Source of the DNA: Agrococcus sp. ProA11
Lineage (GTDB): Bacteria; Actinomycetota; Actinomycetes; Actinomycetales; Microbacteriaceae
Assembly: GCF_039880525.1 (NCBI RefSeq)
Contig: NZ_CP156989.1
Location: 2,356,001-2,420,000, forward strand
DNA: 64,000 nucleotides
Direction: 5' to 3'
Shown one piece after another: positions 53,100 to 61,518 of this stretch; position 1 is the stretch's first letter, and each line of letters begins with the position of its first letter. The position numbers were made by a program, and so were the translations under genes. The notes below the pieces were generated by a model. That model was not told the DNA's origin and did not search any database. It saw only the letters and a list, made by a program, of their open reading frames with translations.

Positions 53100-54191
53100 A
53101 TGCACGAGCACCTCGAGATCTGCATCGACAAGCAGCTGCCGGTGACCGACCTCATCGAGTCATCGGAGCGGGCGGTCGAGGAGGCGCCGGAGAATGTGCC
53201 GGCGCAGACGCCGCGCCCGACGCTGCCAGGAGTGCAGGACAACGGCCCCCTGGAGCTCGCGATACTCACCGGCAAGAAGTGGGCGACCGGTCGCACGATC
53301 GCCATCGGGTTCCTCGGCGGCTCCGCGTCGCTGCGCAGCAAGGTCGAGGCGGTCGCCAAGCGGTGGGAGGACCACGCGAACCTCACCCTCGACTTCGGCA
53401 GCCACGCGAACCCGGAGATCCGCATCGACTTCACACCCGGTGGTTCGTGGTCGTACCTCGGCACCGATGCCCTGAGCATCCCGCAAGCGGACGCGACGAT
53501 GAACTACGGGTGGCTCACCGACGCGAGCACGGATGACGAGATCAGCCGCGTCGTGCTGCACGAGTTCGGGCACGCGCTGTCGGCGATCCACGAGCATCAG
53601 AACCCGGTGGCCGACATCCCCTGGGACAAGCCCGCCGTCTACGCGTACTACGGCGGACCGCCGAACAACTGGACGCGGGATGTCGTGGATCGCAACATCT
53701 TCCAGCGGTACTCGTCGACGGTGACGAACCACTCCAGCTTCGACCGCGATTCGATCATGCTGTACGCGATCCCGAATCAATTGACGACCGGCGACTACGA
53801 GGTCGGATGGAACCGCGCCCTGTCTCCCACCGACAAGGCGTTCATGGCGACCATCTATCCGCGCACGGCACCGAGCGCGGTCGAGCTCACGGTCGCCCCG
53901 CCATACACGCAGGCGACGATCGGCGCCCCCGCCGAGCAGGATCTGTTCGGCTTCGCCGTGGTCGACAGCGGGCAGTACCGCGTCGAGACCTTCGGGACGA
54001 CCGACGTGGTCATGACCCTCCTCGGGCCCGACAGCCTCACCACCACCGTCGCGCAGGACGACGACGGGGGCGAGGGCCGCAACGCTCGGATCACCGCGCA
54101 GCTCACCCCCGGCCGCTATCACGCTCGCGTGCGGCACTACAGGGCAACCGGCTCCGGAACCTACGAGATAGGGGTGCGCCGACTCGGCTGA
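53100..54191 (+). CDS. astacin-like metzincin protease with PPC domain, no signal peptide
   Basis: The 363-residue protein has a zinc site HEFGHALSAIH (154-164, HExxHxxxxxH), WxxPF-like substrate segments and a Met-turn SIMLY (218-222), so it is a metzincin nearest the astacin/M12A group. Residues about 260-363 form a PPC-like beta domain (DLFGFAVVDSGQYRVETFG, GRYHARVRHYRATGSGTYEIGV in part). Catalytic residues are complete. The N-terminus MHEHLEICIDKQLPVTDLIE lacks any signal peptide, which is odd for this class. GAGGAG fixes ATG 53100. A 179-base gap with no other gene precedes it. Confidence 0.85.
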   Translation: MHEHLEICIDKQLPVTDLIESSERAVEEAPENVPAQTPRPTLPGVQDNGPLELAILTGKKWATGRTIAIGFLGGSASLRSKVEAVAKRWEDHANLTLDFGSHANPEIRIDFTPGGSWSYLGTDALSIPQADATMNYGWLTDASTDDEISRVVLHEFGHALSAIHEHQNPVADIPWDKPAVYAYYGGPPNNWTRDVVDRNIFQRYSSTVTNHSSFDRDSIMLYAIPNQLTTGDYEVGWNRALSPTDKAFMATIYPRTAPSAVELTVAPPYTQATIGAPAEQDLFGFAVVDSGQYRVETFGTTDVVMTLLGPDSLTTTVAQDDDGGEGRNARITAQLTPGRYHARVRHYRATGSGTYEIGVRRLG

Positions 54192-54260
54192 CTGATTCGA
54201 GAGCGGCAACTTTGCTGAACCCTCCGGCGAGTCCCCGCGCACTGCTGAGACACTGGAACC

Positions 54261-55379
54261 ATGGTGGAGCAGCGGCTGCTGGAGAGGGCGATCGGCGAAT
54301 CCGGTCGCCTGGTCTCAGCCGAGCCCTTCGGCGCGGGCCGCATCGCGCGCTTCCACGTCGACCGGAGCGGAGAGGCCGGCGACTGGTTCGTCGACACCTC
54401 GCTGCAGCCGGTCCCGGCGGAGACGGGCTTCGTGATCCGCGACCGCGCGGGAGCCGTCGTGGCCCGCATCTGGAAGCATCCGCTCGATCCACGCCTGCCG
54501 GCACTGCGCACCGCCACCGACCCCGAGCGCCTCCGCCGCATCGCCAGCGCCGCCGGCTCCAGCGGCGCCATCGAGGCGCGCGTGCTCGCCTACCGGCCGG
54601 GCCGTCGCGCCGTCGTGCGACTGACGCAGCACGGCGTGCACCTGTTCGTGAAGGTCGTGCGCCCCGGCGAGGCCGAGGATCTCGCCGCGATCCACGAGGC
54701 GTGCAGAGCGGCAGGCGTGCCAGCGCCGGAGGTCGTGCACTGGTCGCGCGCGGGCGTGGTCGTGGTGCGCGACGCCGTCGGCACGCCGGGCCCCGTCGCC
54801 GCCACGCACATGACCGCCGATGCCGTGCTCGACGCCGTCGAGACCCTGCGCGAGCACTTCAAGCGGGTGCAGACCCGTCGCATCGCGCGACCTTCGGTCG
54901 GCACGCGCCTCGACTGGCACATCGACAGGATCGCGTCGGCGCTGCCCGACCGCAGCGACGAGCTGCGCAGGCTGCGCGCCGAGCTCGTGCCGCAGCTCAA
55001 GCGCCAGGGCGCGGCCGAGGTGATCCACGGCGATCTGCACATCGGCCAGCTGTTCTGCTCGGACGGCGCCGTCTCCTCGGTCATCGACATCGACACCGCC
55101 GGCCTCGGCGATCCCTGCGACGACACTGCGGCCTTCATCGGCCACGCGACCGCGAGCGCCGTGCGCAACGAGGTCGCCGGCCGCAGCCGCGACGCGGAGG
55201 TGCTGCACACGCTCGCCGAGACGGCAGCCGATCGCTGGCTGTCGGAGCCGCGCACCGCGGCGCTCACCTCGTTGCACCTGATCGGCCACGCCATCCGTGC
55301 CGCCGAGCACAGCCGCGAGGCCGCCCACCTGATGCTCGACGAGGCGCTCGACCTCCAGCGCATCCCTCGCTCGCGCTGA
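54261..55379 (+). CDS. phosphotransferase family protein (APH/choline kinase-like)
   Basis: The 372-residue protein has a kinase-like fold: VHLFVKVVRPGEAEDLAAI with the ATP lysine, the catalytic loop VIHGDLHIGQLF and the Mg-binding VIDIDTAGLGDPCDD. The usual catalytic-loop Asn (HGDxxxxN) is replaced by Gln, a conservative change. Relatives phosphorylate aminoglycosides, choline, fructosamines or maltose; the N-terminal 100 residues match none clearly. ATG 54261 has GACACT six bases upstream. Confidence 0.83.
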   Translation: MVEQRLLERAIGESGRLVSAEPFGAGRIARFHVDRSGEAGDWFVDTSLQPVPAETGFVIRDRAGAVVARIWKHPLDPRLPALRTATDPERLRRIASAAGSSGAIEARVLAYRPGRRAVVRLTQHGVHLFVKVVRPGEAEDLAAIHEACRAAGVPAPEVVHWSRAGVVVVRDAVGTPGPVAATHMTADAVLDAVETLREHFKRVQTRRIARPSVGTRLDWHIDRIASALPDRSDELRRLRAELVPQLKRQGAAEVIHGDLHIGQLFCSDGAVSSVIDIDTAGLGDPCDDTAAFIGHATASAVRNEVAGRSRDAEVLHTLAETAADRWLSEPRTAALTSLHLIGHAIRAAEHSREAAHLMLDEALDLQRIPRSR

Positions 55380-55437
55380 CGGTCCCCTCGCCGACTGGAT
55401 TCCCGGCGAACGCACGGCGAAGGGCAAAGTCGTGAGA

Positions 55438-55443
55438 TAGACT
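55438..55443 (+). promoter_or_regulatory. -10 hexamer of the MarR-MFS operon
   Basis: TAGACT ends six bases before ATG 55450, with no ribosome site. Confidence 0.5.
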
Positions 55444-55449
55444 AATGAC

Positions 55450-55869
55450 ATGCCTACCATCGCACTTGCGGACGATCTCCGCGTCGCGCTCGTGCGCCTC
55501 GGCCGCCGCATGCGCCGGGAGCGCTTCGATCAGGCCCTCGCGCCGCACCACCTCTCGGCGCTCGGCGCCATCCAGCAGCTCGAAGAGCCCACACTGGCGC
55601 GCATCGCCGCGTGCGAGGGCGTGAAGCCGCCGAGCATGGTGAAGACCCTGCAGTACCTCGAGGACCTCGACTACATCGAGCGCAGCGCCCACCCCAGCGA
55701 CGGGCGCATGCTCGTGCTGCGCATCAGCGAGAGCGGCGAGCGGAAGCTCGCCGCCATGCGAGAGCACCGCAACCGCGCGCTCGCCGAGACCATCGCGACG
55801 ATGACCGCCGAGGAGCAGCGCACGCTCGCGGCCGCCATCCCATTGCTGGAGAGGCTGGCCGAACCGTGA
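55450..55869 (+). CDS. MarR family transcriptional regulator
   Basis: The 139-residue protein has the winged-helix block CEGVKPPSMVKTLQYLEDLDYIERSAHPSDGRM (in part) with the conserved DGR wing. It is translated from a probably leaderless mRNA and its TGA overlaps the ATG of the MFS exporter (TGATG), the classic layout of a MarR repressor controlling its own efflux pump. Confidence 0.92.
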   Translation: MPTIALADDLRVALVRLGRRMRRERFDQALAPHHLSALGAIQQLEEPTLARIAACEGVKPPSMVKTLQYLEDLDYIERSAHPSDGRMLVLRISESGERKLAAMREHRNRALAETIATMTAEEQRTLAAAIPLLERLAEP

Positions 55870-57131
55870 TGTTCCGGTCCTTGCGGCTGTTCAACTACCG
55901 CACCTGGTTCGTCGGCGCCCTGATCTCCAACATCGGCGCGTGGATGCAGTCGACCGCGCTGTCGTGGACGGTGCTCACGGTGCTCACCGCGAACGACGCG
56001 ACGGCGGTCGGGCTCAACATGGCGCTGCAGTTCGGCCCCCAGCTGCTGCTCGTGCCGATCTCCGGCCTGATCGCCGACAAGTACGACCGGCGCAAGGTGC
56101 TCCTCGTGACGCAGTCGGCCATGGGTGTGCTGGCACTCGTCCTCGGCATCGTCGTGACGACCGGCGTCGTCGAGCTCTGGCATGTGCAGGTCTTCGCGCT
56201 GATGTTCGGCGTCGTGCAGGCGTTCGACATGCCCGCCCGCCAGGCGTTCGTCTCCGAGCTGGTCGGGCAGACCGACATCGCCAACGCGGTCGCGCTGAAC
56301 TCGGCCTCGTTCCATGGCGCCCGGCTGATCGGGCCCGCCGTCGCCGGCCTGCTCATCGCGCTCGTCGCGCCCGGCCCCGTCTTCCTCATCAACGCGGTCA
56401 CGTTCATCGCCATGCTCGTCGCGCTCATGCGCATCCGCACCGGTGAGCTGCAGCCGACGCCGCGCGGCGCGAAGGGCCTGGGCGACATCGTCGAGGGCTT
56501 CCGCTACGTGCGGAAGCGCAAGGACCTGCTCATCATCTTCGTGATGGCGTTCATCCTCGGCACGTTCGGCCTGAACTTCCCCATCTACATCTCCACCATG
56601 ACGTCGATCGAGTTCGGCGCCCAGGCCGACACCTTCGGCATCCTCTCCAGCGCGATGGCCATCGGATCTGTCACCGGCGCGCTGCTCTCGGCGCGATCGG
56701 CGCGGCCGCGCTGGACCTCGATCGTCGGCGGCATCGGCATGTTCGCCATCGCCTGCACGCTCGCGGCATGGTCGCCCACCATCGTGCTGTTCGCGGTCGC
56801 GCTCGCCGTCGCGGGCTTCACCGCGCAGCTGTTCATGACGAACGCCAACTCGATGGTGCAGCTCACCTCCGCGCCCGAGGTGCGCGGCCGCGTGATGGCG
56901 CTCTACGGCGCGGTCTTCATGGGTGGCACGCCCGTCGGTGCGCCGATCGTCGGCTGGGTGGCGGATCTCTTCGGGCCGCGGATGGGCATCATGGTCGCCT
57001 CGATCACCTGCCTGACGGCGTTCATCGTCGGCGCGATCTTCTGGGTGCGGGTGCGCCGCGACGACCGCATGAGCCGCACGGGCACCCTGACCTTGCCTCC
57101 GGCCTCGGAGTCCATCAACATCGTCCGATAG
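55869..57131 (+). CDS. MFS exporter of the enterobactin-exporter-like (DHA3) type
   Basis: The 420-residue protein has 12 helices and matches the DHA3 group: FRSLRLFNYRTWFVGALISNIGAWMQ at the start (in part), GLIADKYDRRKVLL as the MFS loop, and VRGRVMALYGAVFMGGTPVGAPIVGW late. It is coupled to the MarR gene by a one-base overlap and is likely a drug or metabolite efflux pump under its control. Confidence 0.92.
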   Translation: MFRSLRLFNYRTWFVGALISNIGAWMQSTALSWTVLTVLTANDATAVGLNMALQFGPQLLLVPISGLIADKYDRRKVLLVTQSAMGVLALVLGIVVTTGVVELWHVQVFALMFGVVQAFDMPARQAFVSELVGQTDIANAVALNSASFHGARLIGPAVAGLLIALVAPGPVFLINAVTFIAMLVALMRIRTGELQPTPRGAKGLGDIVEGFRYVRKRKDLLIIFVMAFILGTFGLNFPIYISTMTSIEFGAQADTFGILSSAMAIGSVTGALLSARSARPRWTSIVGGIGMFAIACTLAAWSPTIVLFAVALAVAGFTAQLFMTNANSMVQLTSAPEVRGRVMALYGAVFMGGTPVGAPIVGWVADLFGPRMGIMVASITCLTAFIVGAIFWVRVRRDDRMSRTGTLTLPPASESINIVR

Positions 57132-57167
57132 CGTCGGCGACACCCGTCGGTGCAGAGCAGGAGCAGC

Positions 57168-57638
57168 ATGCGACCGACCGAATCCGTCTGGGACTACCCC
57201 CGGCCGCCACGCGTCGAACCGACCGACGAGCACGTGCGCGTCACCCTCGGCGGTGTGGTGATCGCCGAGACGCGCGCTGCGTTGCGCGTGCTCGAGACAA
57301 GCCATCCGCCCACCTACTACCTGCCGCGCGAGGCCTTCATCGAGGGCGCGCTCGCCGCCGCGCCCGGCGCGAGCATGTGCGAGTGGAAGGGCGCCGCCAG
57401 CTACCTGACGGTGACGGGCGGCGACCGCGCCGAGCAGGCCGCCGGCTGGCACTACCCGACGCCGCAGCCCGGGTTCGAATCGCTGCGCGACCACGTCGCG
57501 CTCTACCCCGCGCGCATGGATCGCATCGAGGTCGACGGCGAGGTCGTGCAGGCGCAGGAGGGTGACTTCTATGGCGGCTGGATCACGTCGCGCGTGGTCG
57601 GCCCGTTCAAGGGCGCGCCCGGCACGCGCGGCTGGTAG
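57168..57638 (+). CDS. DUF427 domain-containing protein
   Basis: The 156-residue protein carries one DUF427 domain: VRVTLGGVVIAETRAALRVLETSHPPTYYLPR (in part), CEWKGAASYL and FYGGWITSRVVGPFKG, the usual conserved blocks. The family has a tight beta fold and no proven reaction. CAGGAG precedes ATG 57168; a TAGCGT at 57128-57133 may be its own promoter overlapping the MFS stop. Confidence 0.92.
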   Translation: MRPTESVWDYPRPPRVEPTDEHVRVTLGGVVIAETRAALRVLETSHPPTYYLPREAFIEGALAAAPGASMCEWKGAASYLTVTGGDRAEQAAGWHYPTPQPGFESLRDHVALYPARMDRIEVDGEVVQAQEGDFYGGWITSRVVGPFKGAPGTRGW

Positions 57639-57642
57639 CTGA

Positions 57643-58437
57643 CTACTCCTTGTGGCCCAGCTTGATCGCCTCCACGACCAGGCGCACGATCAGCAGCAGC
57701 AGGAACGCGCCGAAGATGATCGACGCGGTGCGGGGGTCGAGCGCGATCGCTGCCGCAGCGCCGAGCGCGGTGGTGACGCTCGCGGCGACGCCGACGATCG
57801 CGGCACCGAGCAGGTCGACGTTCTTGCGCCGCAGGTTGCCGATCGTGCCTGAGATCGCGGTGGGGATCATCATCGCGAGCGAGGTGCCCTTCGCGACCAC
57901 ATCGCTCTGGCCGAACAGCAGGATGAGCATCGGCACGATCACGATGCCACCGCCGACGCCGAGGATGCCGGAGAGCACCCCGGTGATGAAGCCCAGCAGG
58001 ATGAGCCCGATGATCGGCAGCACGTCGAGCGCGATCGAGCCGTCGCGCGAGGGCACGACGAAGAACAGGCTGACCGCGACCACGACCAGGAACGCGATGA
58101 ACGCCCATCGAATCGCCATCACGGGCAGTCGGTGCAGCAGGTGGGCGCCGATCTGAGCGCCGATGACGGAGCCGATGACGAGGATCAGGGCAACGAGCCA
58201 GTCGACGTTGCCGACCGCCGCATAGCTCGCGACGCCCACGAGCGCCGAGGGCACGATGGCACCCAGCGAGGTGCCGGCGGCGAGCCTGCGGGGGAACTTC
58301 GCGAGCATCACCAGCAGCGGCACGATGACGATGCCGCCGCCGATGCCGAACATGCCCGACAGGAAGCCGGAGATGAGCCCGATCAGCACTAGGGCCCAGA
58401 TCGGTCTGCGGTGGTCGGTCGCTGCGTGCTCAGTCAC
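57643..58437 (-). CDS. sulfite exporter TauE/SafE family protein
   Basis: The 264-residue protein has eight helices in two repeats, each with the glycine-rich GGGIVIVP block (GMFGIGGGIVIVPLLVML and GILGVGGGIVIVPMLILL). The family exports sulfite, sulfonates or related anions. GTG 58437 has CAGGAT six bases upstream and starts VTEHAATDH; a longer reading is unlikely. It is convergent with the DUF427 gene with four bases between stops. Confidence 0.92.
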   Translation of the reverse strand: MTEHAATDHRRPIWALVLIGLISGFLSGMFGIGGGIVIVPLLVMLAKFPRRLAAGTSLGAIVPSALVGVASYAAVGNVDWLVALILVIGSVIGAQIGAHLLHRLPVMAIRWAFIAFLVVVAVSLFFVVPSRDGSIALDVLPIIGLILLGFITGVLSGILGVGGGIVIVPMLILLFGQSDVVAKGTSLAMMIPTAISGTIGNLRRKNVDLLGAAIVGVAASVTTALGAAAAIALDPRTASIIFGAFLLLLIVRLVVEAIKLGHKE

Positions 58438-58491
58438 CCGTCCATCCTGCCGTGCCGCAGGGCATCCGCCTGACACGCGCCGCGGGCCGCG

Positions 58492-60534
58492 CTATCGGCC
58501 AGAAACGGTGCCGAAGCGACTCGCGATGGGCGTGAGCAGCGTGGGCCGGGCGGCGACCAGCGCGCCCGCGACCACGAGCATCGAGCCGGCGAAGAACGCG
58601 AAGCCGAGCCAATCATCCGAGGGACGCGCGGCGAACATGTGGTTGAGGTTCCGCAGCGCGCCGGTGGTGAACACCAGCAGCACGTGCACGATGGTGAACG
58701 CGACGAAGTAGAGCATCGTCGGGAAGTGGATGGCACGCGCCCACTCGACGGGGTAGGCGCGATTGAGCCGGTCGTTGTCCTTCGGCCACCAGGTGCTCAT
58801 ACGCACGCCGGTCGCGATCGCGAGCGGCGCGGCGATGAAGACGGTGGCGAAGTAGGCGAGTTGCTGGAGCGAGTTGTAGTTGACCCATCCGTCCTCGAGC
58901 GGCCACTCGAGCGTCGCGTACTGCAGCGCCGCCGAGATCGCGTGCGGGAACACCTCCCAGCTGGTGGGCACGATGCGCATCCACTGGCCGGTCGCGAACA
59001 GCAGCACGAGGAAGACCAGGCCGTTGACGACCCAGAGGATGTCGACGCTCGTGTGCAGCCAGACGGTGAGCGAGACCTTGGCGCCGGTGCGCTTCGAGGT
59101 GAAGTAGGCCGGTGGCTTGCGCTCGCCCCGCACCTGCAGACCGGAGCGGATGATGAGGGCGAGCAGCAGGAAGTTGAAGAAGTGCGCCCAGTTGAGCCAC
59201 GCGGGCAGGCCGATGGGGGCGCCCTCGGGCAACTCGTAGGTGCCGGGGTATCGGGCGATGAACGCGGCGACCGGCTCGAGGCCGGCGAGCCAGCGGGCGA
59301 TCGCGACGATGATCGTGGCCGCGCCGATGACGGCGAGGGTGAGGAGGACTCCCGTGAACGCCCACTGCTTGCGCGTCACCGGGCGGAGGCTGGGCTCGGC
59401 CGCCGGCGCCGCCTGCGCGGCGGGCGCCTGCGCAGCGGCCCGCGCGGGAGCCGGCTGCGCGGCAGCGGCCGGCGCGGCAGCGGCCGGCGCGGAAGCCGGC
59501 TGCGCGGGAGCGGTACCAATGTGTCGCTCAGGGGTGGGGTCAGGCGACGTTTCCGTACCGGAACCCGTCGCGCTCGCGCCGCGTGGGGCGCCAGCGGCGG
59601 GAGCGGTACCAATCTGTCGCTCGGGGGTGGGGTCAGGCGACGTTTCGGTACCGGAACCCGGCGCCGCGTGTGCCGAGGCGGGGGGCGTAACGGCGGACGG
59701 TGGTGCCGTCGCGGCGGCGGCCGGCGCGACCGCTGGCGCGGTGGCGGGCCACGGATCGCCGCCTGCGACGCGGGGCAGGCCGCGCCGGAACGGTGTCTCC
59801 GCACCAGCGGCGGCAGCGGCGGCACCGGCAGCGGGCGCTGGCTGCGGCTCGGGCGGCGGTGCCTGCTGCGACTCCTGCGGCTCCTGCCGCGGCGCCTCGG
59901 GCTCGACGTCGGCGGACTCCGTGCCCGACCGTGGAGCAATGTCCGCCGGCGCGGCGGCGGGGACTGGCGCGGGTGCGGGCGCGGCTGACGACACAGCTGG
60001 CGACGCGGCGGACGGCCAGGGCTCGCCGCCGGGCGTTCGCGGCAGTCCACGACGGATGGTGACTGCTCTCGCCGCTGGCTGCGAGGCCTCGCGCTCGGGT
60101 GCAGCGGTGCGGTCGTCGGATGCGGTGGCGCTCCGCGACCCGGCGGCGGCGGCTTCGGGCGCGGTCGCCTCAGCGGATGCGGGACCAGCCGCAGGCAGGC
60201 CGGTCGCCGCAGCATCGGCTGCTGGCGCGACGGGCGCGGCCGGCTCGGACGCCCGGGCAACGGGCGCGGCCGGCTCGGACGCAGGGGCAACGGGCGCGGC
60301 GGGCTCGGCCGGCGGCGTGACAGGCGCGGGCGCGGCGGGCTCGGCCGGCGGCGTGACAGGCGCGGGCGCGGCCGGCTCGGCCGGCGGCGCAACCGGCGCC
60401 GCTTCGGCAGCCGCGGCCACGTCGGGCGCACCGGCGGGCACGGCCGCGACGGGCGGCCACGGCTCGCCGCCGGGCGTGCGCGGCAGCCCGCGGCGAACTG
60501 CCCGCGGCTCCCCCTGCATCGCGCCGGTCGTCAT
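58492..60534 (-). CDS. cytochrome b/b6-like protein with Ala/Pro-rich N-terminus and three RRGLPR motifs
   Basis: Residues about 390-660 form a four-to-six-helix cytochrome b561-like domain with candidate haem ligands His451, His494, His603 and His617. The first 385 residues are Ala/Pro-rich and probably disordered and cytoplasmic, but contain three copies of RRGLPR[TV][PA]GG[ED]PWP at 14-27, 161-174 and 250-263, and a duplicated 21-residue block at 293-313 and 324-344. The gene begins two bases after etfA ends, so the membrane haem protein is made with the electron-transfer flavoprotein and may receive or pass its electrons. Confidence 0.88.
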   Translation of the reverse strand: MTTGAMQGEPRAVRRGLPRTPGGEPWPPVAAVPAGAPDVAAAAEAAPVAPPAEPAAPAPVTPPAEPAAPAPVTPPAEPAAPVAPASEPAAPVARASEPAAPVAPAADAAATGLPAAGPASAEATAPEAAAAGSRSATASDDRTAAPEREASQPAARAVTIRRGLPRTPGGEPWPSAASPAVSSAAPAPAPVPAAAPADIAPRSGTESADVEPEAPRQEPQESQQAPPPEPQPAPAAGAAAAAAGAETPFRRGLPRVAGGDPWPATAPAVAPAAAATAPPSAVTPPASAHAAPGSGTETSPDPTPERQIGTAPAAGAPRGASATGSGTETSPDPTPERHIGTAPAQPASAPAAAAPAAAAQPAPARAAAQAPAAQAAPAAEPSLRPVTRKQWAFTGVLLTLAVIGAATIIVAIARWLAGLEPVAAFIARYPGTYELPEGAPIGLPAWLNWAHFFNFLLLALIIRSGLQVRGERKPPAYFTSKRTGAKVSLTVWLHTSVDILWVVNGLVFLVLLFATGQWMRIVPTSWEVFPHAISAALQYATLEWPLEDGWVNYNSLQQLAYFATVFIAAPLAIATGVRMSTWWPKDNDRLNRAYPVEWARAIHFPTMLYFVAFTIVHVLLVFTTGALRNLNHMFAARPSDDWLGFAFFAGSMLVVAGALVAARPTLLTPIASRFGTVSGR
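59503..59658. repeat. 63-bp direct repeat inside the cytochrome b gene
   Basis: Two nearly identical 63-base units (59503-59565 and 59596-59658) encode the block GSGTETSPDPTPER followed by QIGTAPA or HIGTAPA. They lie in the disordered region and look like a recent tandem expansion. Confidence 0.85.
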
Positions 60535-60536
60535 CG

Positions 60537-61508
60537 CTAGCCCTTCCGCGACTCGAGCGCCGCGATCAGCTGCGGCACGATCGTGAAGAGGTCGCCGACG
60601 ACGCCGAGGTCGGCGACCTCGAAGATGGGTGCGCCGGGGTCCTTGTCGATCGCGATGATCGTCTTCGCCGTCTGCATGCCAGCGCGGTGCTGGATCGCAC
60701 CGGAGATGCCGACCGCGATGTAGAGATCGGGTGCGACCGAGGTGCCGGTCTGCCCGACCTGCAGCGACTGGTCGGCGTAGCCGGCATCCACCGCCGCGCG
60801 CGATGCGCCGACGGCGGCACCCAGCGCATCCGCGAGCTGCTCGACGAGCGCGAACTGCTCCTTCGAGCCCAACGCCCGACCGCCGGAGACGACCTTCTTC
60901 GCCGCGCGCAGGTCGGGCCGGGTCGAGGTCTGCTCCTCCGGCTCGAATCCCTCGACGGCAGCCGCCGGGCGTCCAGTGGCCTCGACCTGCAGCGCGCTCA
61001 GCTCGGGTGTCGCCGCATCTGCGCGGTGGTCGACCGAGCCGAGCCGCAGCGTCACGATCAGGGGGCCGTAGGTCGACGCCGCGGTCACGTCGTAGGCGCC
61101 GCCGTAGACCGAGTGCCGGGCGACGATGCCCTCGTCGTCGCGCTCGACGCCGACCACGTCGACCGAGAGCGGGGCGCGCAGTCGCGCGGCGACGCGGCCA
61201 GCCGCATCCGTGCCCTCGATCGAGTGCGGCACGAGCACGGCCTCTGGCGAGACCTGAACGACGGCGGCTGCGAGCGCATCGGCGACGGGTGCGCCGAGCT
61301 GCGCGGAGTCGACGGCGGCGGTGAGCACCTGTGCGGCACCGAGCGATGCGGCGGCCTCGGCAAGCTGCGGCAGCGCAGCCTCTGGGCCGACCACGACGGC
61401 GACCGGCGTGCCGAGCTGGGCTGCGGCGCCGAGCACCTCGGCGGCGCCGTCGGCGAGCGCGACCTCGTCGCCGGGAGCGGCGAGGAGCAGGGTCAGGATG
61501 TTGGTCAT
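60537..61508 (-). CDS. etfA: electron transfer flavoprotein alpha subunit
   Basis: EtfA binds FAD and, with EtfB, takes electrons from acyl-CoA dehydrogenases. The 323-residue protein has the C-terminal FAD domain with [38 protein letters not shown] and [24 protein letters not shown] (in part), the family signature. Its ATG follows the etfB stop by ten bases. A canonical partner ETF:quinone oxidoreductase is not in the window; a cytochrome b gene follows instead. Confidence 0.97.
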   Translation of the reverse strand: MTNILTLLLAAPGDEVALADGAAEVLGAAAQLGTPVAVVVGPEAALPQLAEAAASLGAAQVLTAAVDSAQLGAPVADALAAAVVQVSPEAVLVPHSIEGTDAAGRVAARLRAPLSVDVVGVERDDEGIVARHSVYGGAYDVTAASTYGPLIVTLRLGSVDHRADAATPELSALQVEATGRPAAAVEGFEPEEQTSTRPDLRAAKKVVSGGRALGSKEQFALVEQLADALGAAVGASRAAVDAGYADQSLQVGQTGTSVAPDLYIAVGISGAIQHRAGMQTAKTIIAIDKDPGAPIFEVADLGVVGDLFTIVPQLIAALESRKG

Positions 61509-61518
61509 GTCAGGCTCC

